From positions 5,347,884-5,411,883 of the forward strand of contig NZ_KN708638.1 in NCBI RefSeq assembly GCF_000805335.1: a stretch of DNA of 64,000 nucleotides, in the 5' to 3' direction. Below the pieces are notes generated by a model that did no database searches, was not told the DNA's origin, and saw only the letters and a list, made by a program, of their open reading frames with translations. Origin of the DNA: Streptomyces sp. CT34. Its GTDB lineage: Bacteria; Actinomycetota; Actinomycetes; Streptomycetales; Streptomycetaceae. Numbering within the stretch: the first letter of the stretch is position 1; each line of letters begins with the position of its first letter. This document shows positions 36,172-43,639 of the stretch, piece by piece. Position numbers and translations under genes: made by a program.

Positions 36172-36343
36172 GAAGCCCTGGGCAGGCATCGGGCCCTACA
36201 TCAAGCGAGACCTGCCGGACCGCGCCCCGGCTTCGACATGGTGCGGCAAGCACCCCCAAGAGCGGACCCGGCTGGTAGCCCGCGCGGGATGGGTGTGCCT
36301 TGACTGCGTGCGTGAAGCCGGCCGCCGTCCTACCCTGCCGTAG
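36164..36343 (+). CDS. Small zinc-ribbon-like protein
   Basis: A 59-residue basic protein starting MAKKPWAGIGPYIKRDLPD. It has a CGKH ... CLDC arrangement (residues about 27-50) that could bind zinc. The ATG lies inside the end of the 36-residue gene. It is the last gene of the cluster and is followed by a terminator shared with the convergent bldK-type operon. Function unknown. Confidence 0.65.
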   Translation: MAKKPWAGIGPYIKRDLPDRAPASTWCGKHPQERTRLVARAGWVCLDCVREAGRRPTLP

Positions 36344-36365
36344 GTCACGGCCGCCCCCCGGACCA

Positions 36366-36408
36366 GCGCTGGGGCCCGCTTCATCCGAAGGGCAGCCGGC
36401 CCCAGCGC
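36366..36408. terminator. Bidirectional terminator between the small-gene cluster and the bldK-type operon
   Basis: GCGCTGGGGCC (36366-36376) pairs with GGCCCCAGCGC (36398-36408), an 11-bp stem in a tail-to-tail gap of 105 bp. Confidence 0.65.
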
Positions 36409-36448
36409 GCTGCGTAGCGGCGGTATTCGGCGGGATGGCGCGGCAGGT

Positions 36449-37603
36449 TCAGCTCTCCGAGCCGTCGGTGCCCGCCGCCCCGCTTTCGTTTCCGGCCCCC
36501 TCCTCGATCGCGGCCAGCGCCGGATCGAGGACGATGTCCTCGCCCCGGGCGGCGGTCGTCGGCTCCTCCGGGAAGTGACAGGCCGTCAGGTGCCCGTCCG
36601 CGTTGCCGCCGAGCTGGATCAGCGGCGGCTCCTCCGTCGCGCACTTGTCCTGCGCCTTCCAGCAGCGGGTGCGGAAGCGGCAGCCGGACGGCGGGTTGAT
36701 GGGGGAGGGGACGTCGCCGGCGAGTCGGATCCGTTCGCGCTCCTCCTCGCCCTCGTCCAGCAGCTTCGGTTCGGGTACGGCCGAGAGCAGGGCGTGGGTG
36801 TACGGGTGGCGCGGGCGGTTGTAGATCTCGTCGCGGGTGCCCACCTCGACGATCTTGCCGAGGTACATCACCGCGACCCGCTCGCTGAAGTGCCGCACGA
36901 TCGCCAGGTCGTGGGCGATGAACACGAACGCGATGCCCAGCTCGCGCTGGAGGTCCTGGAGGAGGTTGACGACCTGCGCCTGGATGGAGACGTCGAGGGC
37001 GGAGACCGGTTCGTCGGCGACGATCAGCTTGGGTTCCAGGGCGAGGGCGCGGGCCACGCCGATGCGCTGCCGCTGGCCGCCGGAGAACTCGTGCGGGAAG
37101 CGGTTGTAGTGCTCGGGGTTGAGGCCGACGGTTTCGAGGAGTTCGCGGATCCGCTTCTCCCGGCCGCCGGTCGGGTTGATCCCGTTGATCTCCATCGGGC
37201 CGCCGATGATGGTGCCGACCGTCTGCCGCGGGTTCAACGAGGCGTACGGGTCCTGGAAGATCATCTGGATCTCGGAGCGGATCGGCGCCAGCTGCTTGCG
37301 GCCAGCGTGCGTGATGTCCTGGCCCGCGTAGGTGATCTTGCCGGAGGTGGGCTCCATCAGCCGGGTCAGCAGCCGGCCGGTGGTGGACTTGCCGCAGCCC
37401 GACTCACCGACCAGGCCGAAGCTCTCGCCGGCGTGCACGGTGAGGTCGACCCCGTCGACCGCCTGGACGGACCCGACCCGCCGCTTGAACGGGAAGCCGC
37501 CGTAGATCGGGAAGTGCATGGTGAGGCCCTCGGCCGTGAGCAGCGGCTCGCCCTGGGCGGGGGAGGTGTCGCGGGGCGCGGGGAGGGTGACGTTCTTGGC
37601 CAT
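36449..37603 (-). CDS. bldKE: Oligopeptide importer ATP-binding protein, BldKE-like
   Basis: A 384-residue ABC ATPase, last gene of the minus-strand importer. Walker A is GESGCGKST, the signature is [16 protein letters not shown], and Walker B is [12 protein letters not shown]. The C-terminal motif [18 protein letters not shown] is oligopeptide-type. A 50-residue acidic/Gly-rich tail follows. GGGAGC lies upstream of the ATG. The name comes from the five-gene order (permease, receptor, permease, ATPase, ATPase), which matches bldKA-E of S. coelicolor, needed for aerial growth. Orthology was not tested by alignment. Confidence 0.85.
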   Translation of the reverse strand: MAKNVTLPAPRDTSPAQGEPLLTAEGLTMHFPIYGGFPFKRRVGSVQAVDGVDLTVHAGESFGLVGESGCGKSTTGRLLTRLMEPTSGKITYAGQDITHAGRKQLAPIRSEIQMIFQDPYASLNPRQTVGTIIGGPMEINGINPTGGREKRIRELLETVGLNPEHYNRFPHEFSGGQRQRIGVARALALEPKLIVADEPVSALDVSIQAQVVNLLQDLQRELGIAFVFIAHDLAIVRHFSERVAVMYLGKIVEVGTRDEIYNRPRHPYTHALLSAVPEPKLLDEGEEERERIRLAGDVPSPINPPSGCRFRTRCWKAQDKCATEEPPLIQLGGNADGHLTACHFPEEPTTAARGEDIVLDPALAAIEEGAGNESGAAGTDGSES

Positions 37604-37615
37604 GGTGGTAGCTCC

Positions 37616-38683
37616 CTAGCCCAGCCGGGGCTTGATCTGCTCGGTGAAGAGGGTCTGCTTCTGCTCGGCGGTCAGATGGCACGCGGCGGCGCGCCCCAGT
37701 TCCAGCACGGGGCGGTCGTCGGTGCAGCTGCTGCCGCCGACCTCGCCGGTGAAACCGCAACGCGGGTTGAACGCGCAGCCCGAGGGCGGGTTCAGCAGGC
37801 TCGGCGGGGTGCCCGGGATCGGGTGCAGCTCCTCGTTGACGTCCGAGGAGAGCCGCGGCATGGAGCTCAACAGGCCCCATGTGTACGGGTGTCGGGGCTC
37901 GGTCAGGATCTCCCGCACCGAGCCGCGCTCCACCGCCCGGCCCGCGTACATTACCAGCAGGTCGTCCGCGGTGTTGGCGACCACGCCCAGGTCGTGGGTG
38001 ATCAGGATGATCGCGGAGCCGAACTCCTGCTGGAGGTCCTTGAGGAGGTCCAGGATCTGCGCCTGGACGGTGACGTCCAGCGCGGTGGTCGGCTCGTCGG
38101 CGATCAGCAGCTCCGGGTTGCAGACCAGCGCCATGGCGATCATGGCGCGCTGGCGCATACCGCCGGAGAACTGGTGCGGGTAGTCGTCCACCCGCAGACC
38201 GGGCTGTGGGATGCCGACCTTGGTGAGCATCTCGATCGCCCGCTGCCGGCCCTCACGCCTGCTCGCGCCGGTGTGCTTGATGAACGGCTCGGCGATCTGC
38301 CGGCCGACGGTGTAGTACGGCGACAGGGCGGTCAGCGCGTCCTGGAAGATCATCGCCATCTTGTTGCCCCGGAGCTTCTCCAGGGTCCTTTCCTTGGCGC
38401 CGGTCAGCTCCTGGCCTTCCAGGTGGATCTCACCGGTGATCTCGGTGGACTTGGGGTTGTGCAGCCCCAGCACCGCGAGGTTGGTGACGGACTTGCCGGA
38501 GCCGGACTCGCCGACGATGCCCAGGGTCTTGCCGCGCTCCAGGTCGAAGGAGAGGCCGTCGACCGCCTTGACGATGCCGTCCTCGGTGGAGAACCGGATG
38601 TGCAGGTCGCGGACGGAGAGGAAGGGGCCGGAACCGGATCCGTTCGCGGCCGGCTTCTCCTCGGTCTTGGGGGGTGTGGTCAC
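37616..38683 (-). CDS. bldKD: Oligopeptide importer ATP-binding protein, BldKD-like
   Basis: A 355-residue ABC ATPase. Walker A is GESGSGKS, the signature is [16 protein letters not shown], and Walker B is [12 protein letters not shown]. The C-terminal cysteines are in [16 protein letters not shown] 38683 has AGGAGAG about 8 bp upstream. It is 12 bp before bldKE and 11 bp after the bldKC-like permease, so one transcript is likely. Confidence 0.85.
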   Translation of the reverse strand: MTTPPKTEEKPAANGSGSGPFLSVRDLHIRFSTEDGIVKAVDGLSFDLERGKTLGIVGESGSGKSVTNLAVLGLHNPKSTEITGEIHLEGQELTGAKERTLEKLRGNKMAMIFQDALTALSPYYTVGRQIAEPFIKHTGASRREGRQRAIEMLTKVGIPQPGLRVDDYPHQFSGGMRQRAMIAMALVCNPELLIADEPTTALDVTVQAQILDLLKDLQQEFGSAIILITHDLGVVANTADDLLVMYAGRAVERGSVREILTEPRHPYTWGLLSSMPRLSSDVNEELHPIPGTPPSLLNPPSGCAFNPRCGFTGEVGGSSCTDDRPVLELGRAAACHLTAEQKQTLFTEQIKPRLG

Positions 38684-38694
38684 GTCAGGCTCTC

Positions 38695-39666
38695 CTAGGA
38701 CAGGCGCACGCGCGGGTCGATGAACGCGTACGTCGCATCCACGATGATGTTGAAGATGAGGATCATGGCCGCGCTGAACAGCATCACGCCCATCACCATG
38801 GGCAGGTCGAGGGTGGTGACGGAGTCGACTGCCAGCCGGCCCAGCCCCGCCAGTTGGAAGGTGAACTCGGTGATCATCGCGCCACCCAACAGCGAACCCA
38901 GGTCCACACCGAGGATGGTGACGATCGGGATCAGGGAGCCGCGCCAGGCGTACCGCAGGAAGACGTAGCGCCCTGGCATGCCCTTCGCCTTGGCGGTGCG
39001 CACGTGCTCCTCCTGGAGCTGCTCGACCATCGTCGAGCGCGCCATACGGGTGTACTGCGCGGTGTAGATCGTCGACAGCACCAGCCAGGGGATCAGCAGA
39101 CCCATGAACCAGCCGACCGGATCGCTGGTGAAGTTCACGTACTGGGGCGCCTCCATGATGCCGCTGTAGACGAGGATGCCCAGCACGATCGGGCCGAGGA
39201 TGTAGATCTGCACAGAGCTGAGGACCATCGAGATGCCGGTGACCGTCTTGTCCAGCACCGAGCCGCGCTTCCAGGCGGCGAGCAGGCCGGCGCCCAGGCC
39301 GATCAGCAGGAAGACCACCGTGGCGCCGATGGCCAGCGACACCGTGAGGGGCAGCCGGTCCATCATGGTCGACCAGATGTCCTGCTTGGTGGCGAAGGAG
39401 TAGCCGAAGCAGGGGGCGCTGCAGTGGCCGAGGGTGAAGTCACGGCCCGCGAAGATGCCGACCAGGAAGTGCCAGTACTGCACCGGTACGGGCTGGTCGA
39501 GGCCCAGGTTCTTGTGGATCAGGGCGACGTTGTCGGCAGTGCAGTTCTTTCCGCAGGCCATCAACGCCGGATCGCCCACGGAGAAGAAGACGAAGAAGGT
39601 GAAGGCACTCAGCAGGACGAGGATGACGACCGCGCCGATCGTCCGGCGAAGGAGAAAGGGAAGCAT
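38695..39666 (-). CDS. bldKC: Oligopeptide importer permease, BldKC-like (DppB type)
   Basis: A 323-residue permease beginning MLPFLLRRTIGAVVILVLLS with about six membrane segments. The periplasmic loop GDPALMACGKNCTADNVALI and LGHCSAPCFGYSFATKQ contain Cys pairs, which is unusual for this family. The EAA loop is EEHVRTAKAKGMPGRYVFLR. It follows the receptor gene after a 122-bp gap with a hairpin. Confidence 0.86.
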   Translation of the reverse strand: MLPFLLRRTIGAVVILVLLSAFTFFVFFSVGDPALMACGKNCTADNVALIHKNLGLDQPVPVQYWHFLVGIFAGRDFTLGHCSAPCFGYSFATKQDIWSTMMDRLPLTVSLAIGATVVFLLIGLGAGLLAAWKRGSVLDKTVTGISMVLSSVQIYILGPIVLGILVYSGIMEAPQYVNFTSDPVGWFMGLLIPWLVLSTIYTAQYTRMARSTMVEQLQEEHVRTAKAKGMPGRYVFLRYAWRGSLIPIVTILGVDLGSLLGGAMITEFTFQLAGLGRLAVDSVTTLDLPMVMGVMLFSAAMILIFNIIVDATYAFIDPRVRLS

Positions 39667-39719
39667 GACAGTTCGCTGCTCTCAGGACGGCGGCTGCAGT
39701 GGGGTGAGGGGTGGTGTGG

Positions 39720-39770
39720 GAAGGCCCCGGAGGCGCGCGCCCCGCCGTGCGCGCGCTCCGGAGTGCCTTC
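39720..39770 (-). terminator. Imperfect hairpin after the receptor gene, inside the bldK-type operon
   Basis: Imperfect 20-bp stem: GAAGGCACTCCGGAGCGCGC on the minus strand pairs with the opposite arm (39720-39740). It lies between the receptor and the next permease. Such hairpins raise receptor expression relative to downstream transporter genes by partial termination or mRNA protection. Confidence 0.5.
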
Positions 39771-39788
39771 GACCGTCGCTTGCTACTG

Positions 39789-41588
39789 CTACTTCTTGAC
39801 GAACAGGGTGTTCACGTCAAGGTAGTTGGTGTCCGTGTTGTAGCGGGCGCCGCCGATCTTCGAGCCGTACAGCTGGAGCACCTTGGTGTAGAACACCGGG
39901 ACGGCCGGGTTGACCTTCTCCACGATGTAGTGGTGGAGCTTCTGCCACTCCGCGGTCTGCTTCTGAATGTCCGGGATCTGCTCGATCCGGTCGATCTCGT
40001 CGCTGATGTGCTTGTCGCGGACGTGCGAGTAGTTGGACGAGCCGTCCTGGATGGTGCGGCCGTCGTAGGACGGCGGGATCACCGTGGAGGCGTCCGGCCA
40101 GTCCTGGCCCCAGCCGGTCAGGTAGACGTCGAAGCCGTTGTCGACCTTGCCCATCTGCTGGTACCAGGAGGACGAGTCGACCTCCTTCTTCTGCACGTTG
40201 AACCCGGCCTTGGTCAGCCCATCGGCGATGGCGACGGCCTCGTTCTGCCGGATCTCGGTGTTGGCGAAGGCGTAGACGAGCTTCATGCCCACCTTGCCGG
40301 CTTCCTTGAGGAGCTGCTTGGCCTTCTCCGGGTCGCCGCCGGGCTTCTTCAGCTTGCCGTAGGGGTCGTAGCCCTTCTCGTAGCCGGCGACGGTCGGGGA
40401 GAGCAGACCGCCGGCGATCTCACCGCCGTAGCTGCCGCCCTCGACCCGGACGACCTGCTGGCTCGGCATGGCGTAGGTGATCGCATCGCGGATCCTCTTG
40501 TCCTTGATGCGGTCCATGTTCATGTTCAGCTGCCAGACATACGGCTGGTAGCCCTGCACCAGGCGCTTGCTGGCGCTGGGGTTGCTCAGCACCTGCCTGG
40601 TCAGCGTCGGCTCCACGGAGTTGGTGAAGCTGATGGCGGTCTTGTCCTCGCCCTGGTCGGCCATCAGCCGCTTGGTGGAGTCGGAGAACTGGTGGTTGAA
40701 GGAGATGTTGTAGCCGTCGACGTACTGGTGGCGCGCCGGGTCGGTCTTGGGGTCCCAGTTGGTGTTCCGCACCAGCTGCATGGACTTGCCGGCCTTGAAG
40801 TCCGCGATCTTGTACGGACCGGAGCAGACCGGCGCGACGTCGTACTTGTCCTGGGTGTCCTTCGCGCTGTCCGGGACGGCGCTGTAGCCCGCCATCGCCA
40901 GCGCGTAGGGCAGCTGCGTCTGCGGGGACTTGAAGTGGAAGACGACGGTCTTGTCGTCCGGGGTGTCCAGGACGTTCTTGGGCAGGTGGTCGCCCTTGTA
41001 CGGGCCGTCCGGCAGCGCCTTGCGGTAAGTCGTTCCCTCGCCCGACAGCCACTGCTGGACGTAGGTCGGGCCCTCGGTGATGAACGGGGCGTACATGCGC
41101 TCTATGGAGTGCCGGATGTCCTTCGAGGTGATCGGCTTGCCGTCCTCGAACTTGATGCCGTCCTTGAGCGTGTACTTCCAGGTCTTGCCACCGTCGGACA
41201 TCTGGCCCGCGTCGGTGGCGAGGTCGCCGACGAGCGTCTTCTTGCCCTTGTCGTCCTGGGTGTAGGTGGTCAGACCGCGGGAGACCAGTTTGGCCAGGTC
41301 GCCCATGTCGCTGACATACTGCTGGGCCGGGTCCAGGTGGTTGAAGCTGTCCCGCTGGTAGACGGTGATGGTGCCGCCGTTCTGCGCACCGGACACCGGG
41401 GCGGCGGGGCCCTTGGACTGGGCGGCGGTGCCGAGCGGGACCACCTTCGACTGGGCCGCCGCGTCCTTGTCCGTCTGCGACTTGTCCTTGCCCGCCTTGC
41501 CGCCGCCGCTGCAACCGGTGAGCGCGAGCGAACCGGCCGCCAGGGCGGAGATCACCGCGCCGGTTCTACGCGTGGAGAGGGTGTTCAT
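39789..41588 (-). CDS. bldKB: Oligopeptide importer receptor lipoprotein, BldKB-like
   Basis: A 599-residue family 5 solute-binding lipoprotein; BldKB of S. coelicolor is of about this size as I recall. The signal peptide ends LALTGC, with Cys26 lipidated, followed by a Gly/Lys-rich linker. SBP features are FNHLDPAQQYVSDMGDLAKL, IKFEDGKPITSKDIRHSIER and VCSGPYKIADFKAGKSMQLV. The GGA near the ATG is a weak ribosome-binding site. It is the second gene of the operon, which is the BldK order. Expected role: uptake of oligopeptides, possibly including a developmental signal. Confidence 0.86.
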   Translation of the reverse strand: MNTLSTRRTGAVISALAAGSLALTGCSGGGKAGKDKSQTDKDAAAQSKVVPLGTAAQSKGPAAPVSGAQNGGTITVYQRDSFNHLDPAQQYVSDMGDLAKLVSRGLTTYTQDDKGKKTLVGDLATDAGQMSDGGKTWKYTLKDGIKFEDGKPITSKDIRHSIERMYAPFITEGPTYVQQWLSGEGTTYRKALPDGPYKGDHLPKNVLDTPDDKTVVFHFKSPQTQLPYALAMAGYSAVPDSAKDTQDKYDVAPVCSGPYKIADFKAGKSMQLVRNTNWDPKTDPARHQYVDGYNISFNHQFSDSTKRLMADQGEDKTAISFTNSVEPTLTRQVLSNPSASKRLVQGYQPYVWQLNMNMDRIKDKRIRDAITYAMPSQQVVRVEGGSYGGEIAGGLLSPTVAGYEKGYDPYGKLKKPGGDPEKAKQLLKEAGKVGMKLVYAFANTEIRQNEAVAIADGLTKAGFNVQKKEVDSSSWYQQMGKVDNGFDVYLTGWGQDWPDASTVIPPSYDGRTIQDGSSNYSHVRDKHISDEIDRIEQIPDIQKQTAEWQKLHHYIVEKVNPAVPVFYTKVLQLYGSKIGGARYNTDTNYLDVNTLFVKK

Positions 41589-41696
41589 GAGGATCCAAGC
41601 ACCTACCTGTCAGTCGTTGTCCAGATGTGCTGTCTGACGCATCCGGTGCGAACCCGGCGCGGTGGGGGTGACAGCAGGCCCCCCTCAAATGGACGA

Positions 41697-42731
41697 TCAG
41701 CGCCCGGACTTGGGGTCGAATGCGTCTCGGACCGAGTCACCGAGCAGGTTGAAGCAGAGAACGAAGATCACCATCGCGGCGCCGGGGAAGAGGAGGAAGG
41801 TCGGGTCGTTCTCGTAAACCTGACCGGCCGTGTGGAAGAGCCGTCCCCAGTCGGGGGTCGGCTCCATGATGCCGACGCCCAGGAAGGACAGGCCGGCCTC
41901 CGCCGTCACGAACAGCGGGAGCATGTAGGTGGTTTGCACGAGGATCGGGGTCACCACGTTGGGGAGCAGCTCCTTGGTGATGATCCGCCAGGGGGAGGCA
42001 CCGGTGATCTTCGCGGCCTCGACGAAATCCCGCTCCCGTAGCGACATCACCTGGCCGCGCAGCAGACGGGCCAGAGCCATCCAGCCCAGCGCCCACTGCA
42101 CGACGATCAGCGCGATCACCCTGATATAGGTGGGGGTTTGGTCGCCCGGCGGCACGAAGAGCTCGACCACCACGGGCATGAACGCCACGAAGGTCAGCTG
42201 GGCCGGGAAGGCGAGCAGGAAGTCGATGACCCGGCCGACCCAGTAGTCGGTCTTGCCGCCCAGATAGCCCGCGGCGATACCGACGAGGGTGCCGGTGAGG
42301 ACCACCAGGACGGTGACCGCCAGCGAGATGCCGAGCGAGGTCCGCATGCCGTAGAGCAGCTGCGTGAAGAGATCGCGGCCCAGGCGCGGCTCGATTCCGA
42401 ACCAGAAATCGCCGGACATCCCGCCGTTGGGACCCGCCGGATAACTGAACTCGTCGAGAAGATCGGGATTATCGCTGCCGTACAGCGTGTACGGACTCTT
42501 CCCGTACAGCGACGCGATCACCGGAGCCAGCGCCGCGACGACGAAGAAGGCCAGCACGATGATTCCGCAGATCACGCCCGAGCGGTCGCGCTTGAAGCGC
42601 GCCCACATGAGCTGGCCGGGGGAACGGCCGACCAACTCACCGCCCTTGCCCTTCTTTTCCTTCTTCAGACCCTTGGGTGCCAGTTCCGGGGTGTCGGACG
42701 TGGCCGCCGAGGTCTGGGATGGACTAGTCAT
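41697..42731 (-). CDS. bldKA: Oligopeptide importer permease, BldKA-like (DppC type)
   Basis: A 344-residue permease, first gene of the minus-strand importer. The N-terminal cytosolic tail is Lys/Gly-rich (LKKEKKGKGGELVGRS), followed by WARFKRDRSGVICGIIVLAF and about six membrane segments. The EAA loop is RDFVEAAKITGASPWRIITK. Permease-first order separates this operon from the receptor-first plus-strand importer. The promoter should lie in 42732-42970. Confidence 0.86.
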   Translation of the reverse strand: MTSPSQTSAATSDTPELAPKGLKKEKKGKGGELVGRSPGQLMWARFKRDRSGVICGIIVLAFFVVAALAPVIASLYGKSPYTLYGSDNPDLLDEFSYPAGPNGGMSGDFWFGIEPRLGRDLFTQLLYGMRTSLGISLAVTVLVVLTGTLVGIAAGYLGGKTDYWVGRVIDFLLAFPAQLTFVAFMPVVVELFVPPGDQTPTYIRVIALIVVQWALGWMALARLLRGQVMSLRERDFVEAAKITGASPWRIITKELLPNVVTPILVQTTYMLPLFVTAEAGLSFLGVGIMEPTPDWGRLFHTAGQVYENDPTFLLFPGAAMVIFVLCFNLLGDSVRDAFDPKSGR

Positions 42732-42905
42732 CGCGAAGTGCCCCCGCGCCGAGTTCTCTTGGAACGTGAAGCGGCACCGATTGCACCGCTGGATGAGCGC
42801 GACTTTCGCAAGTGATTTATGGCGGAGTCAAGGGCATGCGGTGTGCTTCTGCACCGGTCGTCCGCTTCTTGAGCGAAGATTGCGCAGATTGACGCCAATG
42901 CGTGC

Positions 42906-42968
42906 TTGACATGCGACTGTCATGCGCGGCATATAAGGGCAAATCACCCAACACCACTTAACGTGGTG
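42906..42968. promoter_or_regulatory. Promoter- and operator-like sequences upstream of the bldK-type operon
   Basis: The plus strand has TTGACA (42906-42911) and CATATA or TATAAG about 18-20 bp later. TGACA-TGCGAC-TGTCA (42907-42922) is an inverted repeat over the same -35-like box. CACCAC-TTAAC-GTGGTG (42952-42968) is a second inverted repeat. The region is A/T-rich for this genome. Whether it drives the minus-strand importer, an unannotated plus-strand gene, or both is open. Confidence 0.4.
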
Positions 42969-43639
42969 GCAACTTGGCTGTCGCAACACCGATATACGGA
43001 CGCGTCATGCTGGGCAACGTACGGCCGTGCGGGTGCCGTAGGCCGGCCGAAGGCGTCGATCGCGCCTCCGGCCGGCCGTCGTTTTGGGTGTCTTTCGGGT
43101 ACCGCTTCCTCCGTGTCTGTTGTCCGTTCGCCGCGCCCGGGCAAGGCCCGCGGTAGCGCCTTCACGTATGCGGGGGCACCGTGGGCGGAGCGGGGCATCG
43201 ACGTGGACGGGGGTGCGGGCCGTGTCCACGGTGCGGGAGCGCCGTCGCACCCGCGGTGCGCGCGGCGCCGGTGGCCTGGTCTGCCTGCGCTCGCGCTGCT
43301 CGGTTGCTCGCGCTGCTCGGCGCGGTCTGGATCGCGTGGGGCGCCACCGTCGCCCTCGCCCGGGGCCCCGCGGTGCTGTGGCGGGGGTGTGTGATCGCCC
43401 AACTGGCATTGTCCGGTGTACAGTTCGCCGCGCTGTTCGCCGTGCAGTTCGCCGTGCGTGCGGCCGACCGGCGGCCCGGCGTACCGGACGCCGCCGCGGA
43501 CCGACCCGACCCGACCGGGACCGACCCGACCGGGACCGACCCGACCCGGCCGCGTACGACCGTGACGCCGCGGTGTGCCCCGGCACACCCCGTCGCCGCC
43601 CTCGACGCGCCCGCCGGGCCGGTGATCGCGCGGCGCCGC
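42969..43639 (+). other. Possible small membrane protein gene, ends unclear
   Basis: No confident gene in 670 bp. However, from about 43256 (GTG) one plus-strand frame has strong GC3 use and two hydrophobic stretches (LLALLGAVWIAWGATVALA, WRGCVIAQLALSGVQFAALF), then a DPTGT-type repeat. The frame has no stop until deep inside the opposite S9 peptidase gene, so a clean gene is excluded. A frameshifted or decayed membrane-protein gene is possible. The frame in another register opens with VSTVRERRRTRGARGA, which could be its original start. Confidence 0.25.
43513..43542. repeat. Two perfect 15-bp tandem repeats
   Basis: GACCGGGACCGACCC at 43513 and 43528, flanked by partial copies. Confidence 0.7.

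Noticed and set aside
42944-43588. Minus-strand 214-codon frame in the gap before the S9 peptidase.
   Set aside because: Its Gly/Arg/Pro-rich translation without hydrophobic core, and the absence of a ribosome-binding site, point to chance; the plus-strand frame looks more coding-like.
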